64,000 nt of DNA from Streptomyces sp. CB02366 (GTDB lineage: Bacteria; Actinomycetota; Actinomycetes; Streptomycetales; Streptomycetaceae): positions 635,001-699,000 of the forward strand of contig NZ_LIVT01000003.1 in assembly GCF_001905905.1 (NCBI RefSeq), in the 5' to 3' direction. The notes under the pieces were generated by a model, which was not told the DNA's origin, ran no database searches, and saw only the letters and a program-made list of their open reading frames with translations. The position numbers were made by a program, and so were the translations under genes. Positions 35,828-42,437 of the stretch are shown here, one piece after another (position 1 is the stretch's first letter; each line of letters begins with the position of its first letter).

Positions 35828-36828
35828 ACCGCCCCGCCCCCGTCCAGGCGCTCGCCGCCGGAGCGGCCGTCGTTACCGTCCTCCTCACCGGCGCCGCGTT
35901 CTGGCTCTCCTACGAACACCTGCACGACGTCGCCAACGGCAACGGCCTCGACGGCGAACGCGCCTGGGTGTGGCCGGCCACCGTCGACCTGTTCATCATC
36001 GCCGGGGAGCTGCTCATGCTCCGGGCCGCGCTCCGCAACCAGGTCGACCCCTGGGCCATCGCCCTCGCTGCGACCGGGTCGCTCGGCTCAATCGCCCTGA
36101 ACGTGGCCGGGGTCGGTGACGGCGCGCAGCCGATGGAGTACATCGTCGCCGCCGTCCCGCCAGTCGCCGCGCTCCTGGCGTTCGGCGCGCTGATGCGCCA
36201 GGTCCACGAGGCGCTCGCCGCCGCGCGGCCGGCGGCCGAGCTGGTCACCTCGGCGGTCATGGCGGCCGTGCAGGTGCCCGACCGCCCGGCACCCGAGGTG
36301 GTCCCGTCCGGGGTGCGGCTGCTGCCGGTGGTTGCCCGCCCGGTGATCACCCCGCCGCCCGCCGTGCCGGTCATCCGCCCGGTGCCCGAACCGGTACCCG
36401 CAGGCGTCCGGCTGCTCCCGATCGTCTCCACTAAGGTGACCACCCCCGAAGCGCCGCCCGTACCGGCCGAGCCGCCGACGGTCACCCTCGAACGCCTCAC
36501 CCCCGCCACCGGGCAGCCGGTCACCCGGCCGGTCACCGTCGAGGAGTTCCGCCCCATCGCGTGGCCCGCTGCCACCCTTCCCGGTGCCACCGTCGCAGTC
36601 CGCAAGGTGACCGCCGCCGTGGCCGCCGAGGAGCCCCGGCAGGTGGTCACCGTCCCGGTCACCATCACCCCGTCCGAGCTGCGGAAACAAGCCCGTGCGC
36701 TGAACCGGCAGGTGGTCAGGGAGACCGGACGCCCGGTGACCATTGAACGCCTCCGCGAGGAGTACGGGCTCTCCCGCCGCGACGCCACCGACCTGCGTCG
36801 CGAGATCGTCGACAGCAGCCGGTCATGA
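35824..36828 (+). CDS. DUF2637 (SpdB-like) membrane protein with C-terminal HTH
   Basis: 334 residues. Four hydrophobic helices (about 8-130) form the DUF2637 domain, with its motif WVWPATVDLFIIAGELLMLR; this domain is typical of the spread proteins of Streptomyces conjugative plasmids and AICEs. A long Pro/Val-rich linker (about 150-275) follows, then a helix-turn-helix-like end (TPSELRKQARALNRQVV, RLREEYGLSRRDATDLRREI) that may bind DNA. In conjugative elements such proteins help plasmid spread along mycelium; here the gene sits in a phage early region. It starts a block of membrane genes. Confidence 0.78.
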   Translation: MNRPAPVQALAAGAAVVTVLLTGAAFWLSYEHLHDVANGNGLDGERAWVWPATVDLFIIAGELLMLRAALRNQVDPWAIALAATGSLGSIALNVAGVGDGAQPMEYIVAAVPPVAALLAFGALMRQVHEALAAARPAAELVTSAVMAAVQVPDRPAPEVVPSGVRLLPVVARPVITPPPAVPVIRPVPEPVPAGVRLLPIVSTKVTTPEAPPVPAEPPTVTLERLTPATGQPVTRPVTVEEFRPIAWPAATLPGATVAVRKVTAAVAAEEPRQVVTVPVTITPSELRKQARALNRQVVRETGRPVTIERLREEYGLSRRDATDLRREIVDSSRS

Positions 36829-36989
36829 TCACGTACCACGGGCTCGGCTACTACGGCCTCTTCGCCGCCCTCGGCACCCTCGCACTCCTGCGCCTGCTGC
36901 CCACCGGATCCCGCGCGCACCGCCTCCTCACCCAGGCGCTCCTCGCCGCCCTCATCGTCACCGCCGCCATCGTCGGCCTCTCGTACTGA
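36825..36989 (+). CDS. Small two-helix membrane protein
   Basis: 54 residues starting at the ATGA overlap with the DUF2637 gene. Two hydrophobic helices (GLFAALGTLALLRLL and LLTQALLAALIVTAAIVGL) are joined by a short basic loop (PTGSRAHR). Similar short membrane proteins accompany SpdB genes in actinomycete conjugative elements. Function unknown. Confidence 0.6.
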   Translation: MITYHGLGYYGLFAALGTLALLRLLPTGSRAHRLLTQALLAALIVTAAIVGLSY

Positions 36990-37000
36990 AGGACCACACC

Positions 37001-37300
37001 GTGAAGACCAGCCTGCTCGCCGCCATCGACACCGCCGCCCAGCACACCACCGCCGCAGCAGCCCCCACCGCCGTATCCGGCGGCTCCGTCCCCATCAGCG
37101 TCCTGCTGATCATCGGCCTGTCCGGCGTCGCCTGGTGGATGTTCAAGCACGGCGACAAGAACAAGAAGCTCCACATCCCGCCCGCCATCGTCTGCATCGG
37201 CCTCGGCCTGTCCATGTCCGGCACCCAGATCGGAGCCATGGTCAGCCAGCTCTTCGCCTCCATCGCCCAGATGGTCGCCACCTTCGCCAGCAACGCCTGA
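37001..37300 (+). CDS. Two-helix membrane protein (spread-like)
   Basis: 99 residues from a GTG 11 bp after the previous stop. Two hydrophobic segments (VPISVLLIIGLSGVAWWMF and PPAIVCIGLGLSMSGTQIGAMV) surround a strongly basic loop (KHGDKNKKL), and the C-terminal region is again amphipathic. The Ala/Thr-rich start could be exposed outside. The layout resembles small transfer-region membrane proteins of AICEs. Confidence 0.62.
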   Translation: MKTSLLAAIDTAAQHTTAAAAPTAVSGGSVPISVLLIIGLSGVAWWMFKHGDKNKKLHIPPAIVCIGLGLSMSGTQIGAMVSQLFASIAQMVATFASNA

Positions 37301-37303
37301 CCC

Positions 37304-37987
37304 ATGAACACCGCCGAGTCCGAGGCCGACACCCTCGAACTGCCGCCCGTCCCCGAGTTCGGGAGCGGGCGGCCCCGGTGGGCAGCCCAGCGCATCCACC
37401 CCCGGCGCCTCGCCCGCGGCCACCTCACCCAGTGGGCCCGCCTCAAGGCGTGGACCATCGCCACCGGCCACCCCACTCGGGCCCGGACCGTTGCGGCCCG
37501 GGCCGCCGGCCTCGGCTTCGCCGCCCTCGTGGTGTGGCGGACCGCGAACCAGGAGCCCCGCCTCCTGACCGTCGCCGCCGGGGCCTACGCGATAAGCGCC
37601 TGGAGGGCCGGCCGCCCCGTCCCACCCAGCGAGGACGACCTGAAGCGCCGCGTCGTGGAAGGCGTTGCCCACCTCATCGGCGACCAGCCCGCCATCTTCC
37701 TCGCCGACGTCTACACCGCGTTCCAGAACCGGCCCGCCGCCCAGCACCTCGACGACGCCCGACTCCGCGCCGTCCTCGTCCACTGCGGGGTCACCATCCA
37801 CCGCAGCGTCCGCGTCAGCCCCACCCAGACCGGGCGCAGCGGCATCAAGCGCACCGACATCGAAGCCCTCCTCTCCCCCGGCCCCGTAGACACCCCTCTT
37901 CAGGACGTAGACGCAGGTCAGCCGGACCGAGAAGGGGCCGTAGAGCTGCCAGAAGGGGCTGTAGAGCAGCCCGTAGACCGCGTCTGA
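37304..37987 (+). CDS. Membrane/cytosolic protein of the spread-like block
   Basis: 227 residues. An N-terminal basic region (about 25-60) is followed by one or two hydrophobic helices (about 62-95; RAAGLGFAALVVWRTA, LLTVAAGAYAISAW). A cytosolic region (about 105-190) includes DARLRAVLVHCGVTIHRSVRV and GRSGIKRTDIEALLSP, a pattern I associate with C-terminal parts of Streptomyces transfer proteins and some phage proteins. No FtsK/TraB ATPase domain is present. Function unknown. Confidence 0.6.
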   Translation: MNTAESEADTLELPPVPEFGSGRPRWAAQRIHPRRLARGHLTQWARLKAWTIATGHPTRARTVAARAAGLGFAALVVWRTANQEPRLLTVAAGAYAISAWRAGRPVPPSEDDLKRRVVEGVAHLIGDQPAIFLADVYTAFQNRPAAQHLDDARLRAVLVHCGVTIHRSVRVSPTQTGRSGIKRTDIEALLSPGPVDTPLQDVDAGQPDREGAVELPEGAVEQPVDRV

Positions 37988-38064
37988 CGGCTGCCCGACC
38001 CGCCCGCGTGAGAGGGGCGGTGAGGGGAGCCGGACAGCCCGGCGACCACCAGAAGGGAACCCCC

Positions 38065-38265
38065 ATGGCCACCCAGAACTACTACGCCGCGGTCCACGTC
38101 CGGACCGCCTCCGGCGACCTGGCCACCATCTACCACGACACGTCCGGCCCGGTCGGCATGCCGGCCTCGCAGGTCCGCGCCGCCGCCGAAAAGGCCGCCC
38201 TGCGCCAGATCCCCGACGGCACGATCGAAGGCTCCCGGGTCAGCACCGACGGCAAGCACCACTGA
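38065..38265 (+). CDS. Small phage protein
   Basis: 66 residues (MATQNYYAAVHVRTASGDL onward), predicted beta strands then a helix (SQVRAAAEKAALRQIPDG). AGAAGGGA lies upstream of the ATG. Function unknown. A hairpin follows. Confidence 0.58.
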   Translation: MATQNYYAAVHVRTASGDLATIYHDTSGPVGMPASQVRAAAEKAALRQIPDGTIEGSRVSTDGKHH

Positions 38266-38281
38266 CCGCACGGCACACACC

Positions 38282-38322
38282 CCGGGGCGGCCGACTCACT
38301 GCCAGGCGACCGGCCGCCCCGG
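38282..38322. terminator. 12-bp hairpin
   Basis: CCGGGGCGGCCG (38282-38293) and its perfect complement (38311-38322) with a 17-base loop, just after a stop codon. Confidence 0.65.
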
Positions 38323-38356
38323 ACCCCATCCCCAACCACGAGACAGGACGCACAGC

Positions 38357-38479
38357 ATGGCACTGGAGAAGCAGATCAGCATCGGCGACCTCGTCCGCCG
38401 CAACGCCGCGAGCCAGCAGAAGCGGGCCGCCGAGAAGACCGGATCCACCCCCACCGGCCAGCAGCAGAAGGGACGATGA
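38357..38479 (+). CDS. 40-residue phage peptide
   Basis: A very short gene whose product (MALEKQISIGDLVRRNAASQ onward) is polar and helical with a Gln/Lys-rich end. It lies five bases before the next start, and GACAGGA lies about 10 bases upstream. Codon use is typical of the phage. Function unknown. Confidence 0.5.
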   Translation: MALEKQISIGDLVRRNAASQQKRAAEKTGSTPTGQQQKGR

Positions 38480-38483
38480 CCAC

Positions 38484-38756
38484 ATGGCAGGCAAGGCAAT
38501 CCTCATGGTCGACAGCCACACCTCCAAGTGCACCCGCTGCGGGAAGGGAGCGCACATTCAGGACACCCACCACACCCGGCTGCTCTCCGGCTGGGGCACC
38601 CCTGACCCCGATGCCCGGCCGTGCGGCGAGCGCTTCGTCGCGATCTCCACGCTTCGACTGGGAGTCACGGCAGAGGACCTGCGGGCTCTGCGCCCCGACC
38701 TCCCCGCCTACGCAGCTGGCGACCTCCCAGCCGACCTGAAAGGGTCTGCGAGGTGA
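38484..38756 (+). CDS. Small zinc-motif phage protein
   Basis: 90 residues. CTRCGKGAH at about 16-24 with His/Cys further on (DTHHTRLL, ARPCGERF) suggests a single zinc site. The C-terminal part is helical. It is co-transcribed with the preceding peptide gene. Function unknown. Confidence 0.58.
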   Translation: MAGKAILMVDSHTSKCTRCGKGAHIQDTHHTRLLSGWGTPDPDARPCGERFVAISTLRLGVTAEDLRALRPDLPAYAAGDLPADLKGSAR

Positions 38757-38779
38757 CTGTCACACCCCCGCAGTAGCCT
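38753..38779 (+). promoter_or_regulatory. Repeat of the internal early promoter
   Basis: GTGACTGTCAC followed by TAGCCT (38774-38779) mirrors the 34329-34357 promoter (GACTGTCAC...TAGCGT) with a two-base shorter spacer. It would drive the HTH gene at 38889. Confidence 0.4.
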
Positions 38780-38835
38780 GGCCCGCATCAGCACACCCAT
38801 CCAGATCGCGAGCTGGCTGCCGCGCTACGGGACCA

Positions 38836-38868
38836 AGGCCCCGGCCGTCACCACGACGACCGGGGCCT
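38836..38868. terminator. Leader hairpin before the small HTH gene
   Basis: AGGCCCCGG (38836-38844) pairs with CCGGGGCCT (38860-38868) across 15 bases. It lies between the promoter-like repeat at 38753 and the HTH gene, so it may attenuate that gene or end the previous cassette. Confidence 0.5.
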
Positions 38869-38888
38869 CCTCACGCCACAATGAGTCC

Positions 38889-39056
38889 ATGACCCTCGTC
38901 GACCTCTACGCCGCCCACGCAGCCACCGGCATCCGCCCCGGCACCCTCCGCGTCTGGCTCCACCGAGGCAAGATCACCCACCACGGTCACGACCGCCACG
39001 GCCGCACCCTCGTCGATCTCGAAGAGCTACCCACCGCCACTGTCAACGCCGCTTGA
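38889..39056 (+). CDS. 55-residue helix-turn-helix protein
   Basis: A short MerR/HTH_17-type DNA-binding protein: LVDLYAAHAATGIRPGTLRVWLHRG is a helix-turn-helix and ITHHGHDRHGRTLVDLEEL a wing. No ribosome site precedes the ATG; CACAAT at 38877-38882 ends six bases before it, so a leaderless message is possible. It sits just before the packaging genes and may control the late switch. Similar tiny HTH proteins are frequent in actinophages. Confidence 0.68.
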   Translation: MTLVDLYAAHAATGIRPGTLRVWLHRGKITHHGHDRHGRTLVDLEELPTATVNAA

Positions 39057-39121
39057 CGCACACGATCACCCGGTGTAACACTCAAGGGGCGTTCGGCGTG
39101 CCCACACACCGCCAACACCCC

Positions 39122-39146
39122 AGGCCCCGCCCCATGGACGGGGCCT
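39122..39146. terminator. Hairpin before the HNH gene
   Basis: AGGCCCCG (39122-39129) pairs with CGGGGCCT (39139-39146) with a nine-base loop, followed by TCGTC. Confidence 0.6.
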
Positions 39147-39167
39147 TCGTCATGCCGGGAGGTGCCC

Positions 39168-39440
39168 ATGGCCGGTAACCCGCGCAACGGCAGGCCCTAC
39201 CGCCGCCTGGTCGCCGCCGTGAAAGCCCTCGGTGACCCGTGCGCCCGCTGCGGCCACAACATCGACCCGGCTCTGGACCCGCGGCACCCGCTGTCCTTCA
39301 CCCTCGACCACGTGGTGCCCCTCTCCCGCGGCGGGGACCTCCTCGACCCGGCCAACGCCCGCAGCATGCACCGCCGCTGCAACAGCGCGAGAGGGAACAG
39401 GATGGGCCCGCAGCCCCTCAAGACCACACGGCGGTGGTGA
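39168..39440 (+). CDS. HNH endonuclease (packaging-associated)
   Basis: 90 residues. The HNH (beta-beta-alpha metal) fold is complete: CARCGHNIDP, LDHVVPLSRGGDLLDPANA and HRRCNSARG supply the two zinc-binding Cys pairs, the catalytic His and the metal-binding Asn/His. In many cos-type HK97-like phages an HNH protein lies beside the terminase genes and is needed for specific cleavage of concatemers. GGGAGG lies five bases before the ATG. Confidence 0.92.
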   Translation: MAGNPRNGRPYRRLVAAVKALGDPCARCGHNIDPALDPRHPLSFTLDHVVPLSRGGDLLDPANARSMHRRCNSARGNRMGPQPLKTTRRW

Positions 39441-39444
39441 GACG

Positions 39445-39816
39445 ATGCAGGGCATGGACGACCTCGTGCAGTTCCTCCGCGACCGCCTCGTTGAAGACCA
39501 GCGGGAAGCCGCAGCCGCGAGCCCCGGCCCGTGGCATGTCGACGCGGAAGCCGACGAAGTGCTCGCCGTCGACGACATCGTGGTGGCCGAGGGCTTCGCC
39601 CTGAGCGGCCGACAGCTGCGCGCGACCACTCGTCACATCGCCCGCCACGATCCGGCCCGCGTCCTGCGCGAGGTCGAGGCCAAGCGGCAGCTCATCGACT
39701 GGGTGCTGCGCTGGCCCATGCGTCCCGCTCCACCCTCGTCGGTGGACGGGGTGCTGGAGCGGCTCGCCCTGCCGTACTCCGACCACCCCGACTACCAGGA
39801 CACGTGGCGGCCCTGA
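39445..39816 (+). CDS. DUF6221 family protein
   Basis: 123 residues. The pattern MDDLVQFLRDRLVEDQREA, ASPGPWHVDAE, and HIARHDPARVLREVEAKRQL is characteristic of DUF6221, a widespread actinophage and Streptomyces mobile-element family of unknown function. An alternative ATG at 39454 would drop three residues. It lies between the HNH gene and a P-loop kinase-like gene. Confidence 0.78.
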   Translation: MQGMDDLVQFLRDRLVEDQREAAAASPGPWHVDAEADEVLAVDDIVVAEGFALSGRQLRATTRHIARHDPARVLREVEAKRQLIDWVLRWPMRPAPPSSVDGVLERLALPYSDHPDYQDTWRP

Positions 39817-39832
39817 CGCTGGAGGTGACGCC

Positions 39833-40270
39833 GTGCTCATCGTCGTCACCGGCCCGCCCGGCGCGGGGAAGTCCACCTGGATCCAGGGCCACGCCAAGGC
39901 CCGCGACATCGTCATCGACATGGACCTCATGGCCCTCGCGATGGCCGGCCCCGGCGCCGACCACCACGACCACCCCGAGGTCCTCCTCAAGGTCGTGCAC
40001 CGCGCGAGGTTCGCCGCCATCCGCGAGGCGTGCCAGCACCTCGACACCACCGACGTCTACCTCATCCAGACCCTCCCCTCCGCCCGGCAGCGCGCCGAGT
40101 ACAAGCGGCTCAAGGCGAAGGTCATCGTGGTCGACCCGGGGCGGGACATCGTCATGCAGCGCATCGAGGACATGCGCCAGCCCGGGATGAAGGCCGTCGC
40201 CACCAAGTGGTACCGGGCCCACCGAGGGCAGTCACGGACAGCGATGCCCCAGGCCACCCGGCGGTGGTGA
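39833..40270 (+). CDS. P-loop NTPase (kinase-like)
   Basis: 145 residues from a GTG. A Walker A motif (VTGPPGAGKS) at about 5-14 is followed by an Asp-rich strand (DIVIDMDLMALAM) and a small alpha/beta core ending in VVDPGRDIVMQRIEDMRQPG. Size and pattern match phage ATP-binding proteins of the AAA_33/polynucleotide kinase-like type. It could phosphorylate nucleic acid ends or nucleosides; the substrate is unknown. Confidence 0.75.
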   Translation: MLIVVTGPPGAGKSTWIQGHAKARDIVIDMDLMALAMAGPGADHHDHPEVLLKVVHRARFAAIREACQHLDTTDVYLIQTLPSARQRAEYKRLKAKVIVVDPGRDIVMQRIEDMRQPGMKAVATKWYRAHRGQSRTAMPQATRRW

Positions 40271-40520
40271 CCCGGCGTCACCAGGGGTGAGTAGCAGGGT
40301 GTGACCGGCCCCCGGGGAGCCCTCCGAGACCGGCGGCCGAGGGCTCACCCATGATCCATCCGGGCCAGCGCGGCCATTCTTTGAGGTCAGGGGCGGGCGA
40401 CCCAAAAGCCCTTGTCGCCCGGTTTTTTACACGGGGTCTGTCGATCGCTAATCGCCCGAGCTTCAACGCTAGACCAATTAGTGACTCTGCGTGATGTGAC
40501 CGTGGGTGACGGGGGTGATC
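40271..40520. other. Structured spacer before terminase: candidate cos/late-control region
   Basis: 250 bp without a gene, the largest such gap in the rightward phage genes. It contains GGTGAC-CCGGC-GTCACC (40265-40281), a stem GAGCCCTC/GAGGGCTC near 40318-40347, an intrinsic terminator (40394-40427), and an AT-richer stretch (40430-40490). Position between HNH and terminase genes fits a cos site plus the late promoter. Confidence 0.45.
40394..40427 (+). terminator. Intrinsic terminator with T tract
   Basis: CGGGCGAC (40394-40401) pairs with GTCGCCCG (40414-40421) across 12 bases, followed by GTTTTTT. It is the only classical T-tract terminator in the prophage and separates early from late genes. 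Confidence 0.85.
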
Positions 40521-40787
40521 ATGTCAACCGTCGCCGAAGCGATCACCGCCGAAATCGATCAACTCGGCATCGCCGACAAGCACCCTGGCCTGGCACAACT
40601 CGCCGTCACGCTCGCCACTTCCGTCGATGATCCGGGCAACGCGACCGCTCAGGCCAACGCCGCGCGGGAGCTACGCGCCGTGATGGAGGACCTGCGGAAG
40701 CTGGCGCCGCCCGCCAAGGACCTGGACCGCGTCGACGAGCTGGCCAAGAAGCGGGAGGACGGTCTTGTCCGTGCCCGCCGAGCCTGA
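40521..40787 (+). CDS. Terminase small subunit
   Basis: 88 residues, mostly helical (AEAITAEIDQLGIADKHPGLAQLAVTLAT; AARELRAVMEDLRKLAPP). Length, helical content and the 23-bp overlap with the large subunit fit the DNA-recognition subunit of the packaging motor. GGGGG lies six bases before the ATG at 40521; a GTG five codons upstream is possible. Confidence 0.8.
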   Translation: MSTVAEAITAEIDQLGIADKHPGLAQLAVTLATSVDDPGNATAQANAARELRAVMEDLRKLAPPAKDLDRVDELAKKREDGLVRARRA

Positions 40788-42246
40788 GCTGAAGGGCGTC
40801 CAGACGCCCCGCCTGTTCACCGCGCCGCCCGTCTTCCAGTCCTCGGCTGCCCAGGAGGCGGTGGAGTTGGCCGCACTGGCGGGGCTGGAGCTGTTCCCGT
40901 GGCAGCAGCACGTCCTGGACATCGGGATGCGCGAGCGGGCCGACGGGAAGTGGTCGGCCTTCGAGTGCTGTGTGAACGTGCCGAGGCAGAACGGCAAGGG
41001 CGGGATCATCGAGGCGCGTGAGCTGGCCGGGCTGTTTCTGCTGAAGGAACACCTGATCGTCCACTCCGCGCACGAGTTCAAGACCAGCCGTGTCGCGTTC
41101 CAGCGGATCCACTCGCTCATCATGGGTACCCCTGACCTGCGGAAACGTGTGAAGCGTGTCCTGAATAACACCACGGAGACGTCGATCACCCTGGTGACGG
41201 GGCAGAGCTTGCAGTTCATCGCCCGCTCTGGTGGCTCCGGCCGTGGCTGGACGGGCGACCTGAACATCCTCGACGAGGCGATGTCGCTGGGTGACGACGC
41301 GATGGGCGCCCTGATGCCGACCGTGTCCGCGGTCCCGAACCCGCAGCTGTGGTACCTGGGCAGCGCCGGGATCGGCGGCCCGTCCGTGCAGCTGGGGCGT
41401 CTGCGGCGGCGCGCCCAGGCCGCCCTGGAGGCCGGGATACCCGATCCCTCACTGGCCTACTTCGAGTGGTCGGTCGACCCGCACGTGGACGAGTGCCCGT
41501 CCGGCTGCACGGATCACGACGGGACCGGCGACCCGGTGTCGTGGGCGAAGTCGAATCCTTCGCTCGGCTACCTGATCAGCCACGAATACCTCCGCAACGC
41601 CTGCGCTTCCATGGGTGGCGGCATCTTCGAGCGCGAGCACCTCGGTGTGGGCACGTACCCGTCGGACGAGGCGGACACGTGGCAGGTCATCGGGGAGGAC
41701 GCCTGGCGCTCCCTCGCCGCGGCGGAGTCGGCTCCGGAGGGCGAGGTCGTGTTCGCGATCGACGCGACCCCCGAGCAGGACCATGCGGCCATCGCGGTCG
41801 CCGGGCGGTGGCGCGGGGGCACGCACATCGAGATCGCCCACCACCAGCCGGGGATGAGCTGGGTGGTGGCGAAGGCGAAGCGGATGCAGGAGGAGCACAA
41901 GCCGCGGTGCTGGGTCGTCGATGCGGGGGGCCCGGCGGGGTCGCTCATCCAGGAGCTGGAGGAGGAGCTGGGCATCAAGGTCGTGTCGCCGAAGATGCGC
42001 GAGGTCGCGATGGCGGCCGGCCAGTTCTTCAACGCGGTCGCCGACCAGTCCATCTCTCACATCGACCAGCCGCTCCTTGCGACGGCGCTGGCGGGCGCGC
42101 AGAAGCGTCCGCTGGGTGATGCGTGGGCGTGGGCGCGGCGCGGCGGCGGCGTCGACATCAGCCCGCTGGTGGCGGCGACGAACGCGAAGTGGGGCCTCGG
42201 GGTCGAGGTCGAGGACGACGTCGACCCGCTGGACAACATCTTCTGA
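40765..42246 (+). CDS. Terminase large subunit
   Basis: 493 residues. The N-terminal ATPase has a terminase-type Walker A (VNVPRQNGKGG, about 71-81) and Walker B LNILDEA near 170, followed by a coupling motif (GSAGIGGPS). The C-terminal nuclease has VVFAIDATPEQDHAAI (first catalytic Asp) and CWVVDAGG (second acidic site). It packages DNA into proheads and cuts concatemers. The TTG at 40765, six bases after GGGAGG, is preferred to a GTG at 40771. Residues 235-260 hold a Cys/His/Asp cluster (DPHVDECPSGCTDHDG). Confidence 0.95.
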   Translation: MSVPAEPELKGVQTPRLFTAPPVFQSSAAQEAVELAALAGLELFPWQQHVLDIGMRERADGKWSAFECCVNVPRQNGKGGIIEARELAGLFLLKEHLIVHSAHEFKTSRVAFQRIHSLIMGTPDLRKRVKRVLNNTTETSITLVTGQSLQFIARSGGSGRGWTGDLNILDEAMSLGDDAMGALMPTVSAVPNPQLWYLGSAGIGGPSVQLGRLRRRAQAALEAGIPDPSLAYFEWSVDPHVDECPSGCTDHDGTGDPVSWAKSNPSLGYLISHEYLRNACASMGGGIFEREHLGVGTYPSDEADTWQVIGEDAWRSLAAAESAPEGEVVFAIDATPEQDHAAIAVAGRWRGGTHIEIAHHQPGMSWVVAKAKRMQEEHKPRCWVVDAGGPAGSLIQELEEELGIKVVSPKMREVAMAAGQFFNAVADQSISHIDQPLLATALAGAQKRPLGDAWAWARRGGGVDISPLVAATNAKWGLGVEVEDDVDPLDNIF

Positions 42247-42257
42247 GAGGGGGCCAC

Positions 42258-42437
42258 ATGACGAAGGCGCAGATGGCCGGCTCCCTGGCCGCGGCGGCAG
42301 GGTGGTGCCTGGCCCGGCTGCCCGGTGCGGCGGGCGCCGTGCTGGTGTCCGCGGGCGCGTGGATGGTGTACGCCCCGGCGGGCCTGGCGGTGGCCGGCGG
42401 GTTCTGCCTGGCGGCTGACTGGAGGCGGGCGCGATGA
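42258..42437 (+). CDS. Small membrane protein in the packaging operon
   Basis: 59 residues. Two hydrophobic stretches (MAGSLAAAAGWCLARLPGAAGAVLV and MVYAPAGLAVAGGFCLA) and a basic end. AGAGGGGG precedes the ATG and the stop overlaps the portal start (ATGA). A small hydrophobic protein between terminase and portal is common in Streptomyces siphophages; function unknown. Confidence 0.6.
   Translation: MTKAQMAGSLAAAAGWCLARLPGAAGAVLVSAGAWMVYAPAGLAVAGGFCLAADWRRAR

Noticed and set aside
35824..37987. Idea that the element is an AICE because of DUF2637
   Set aside because: Terminase, portal, HK97 protease, capsid, tape measure and lysis genes show it is a phage; no FtsK/TraB or RepSA is present.
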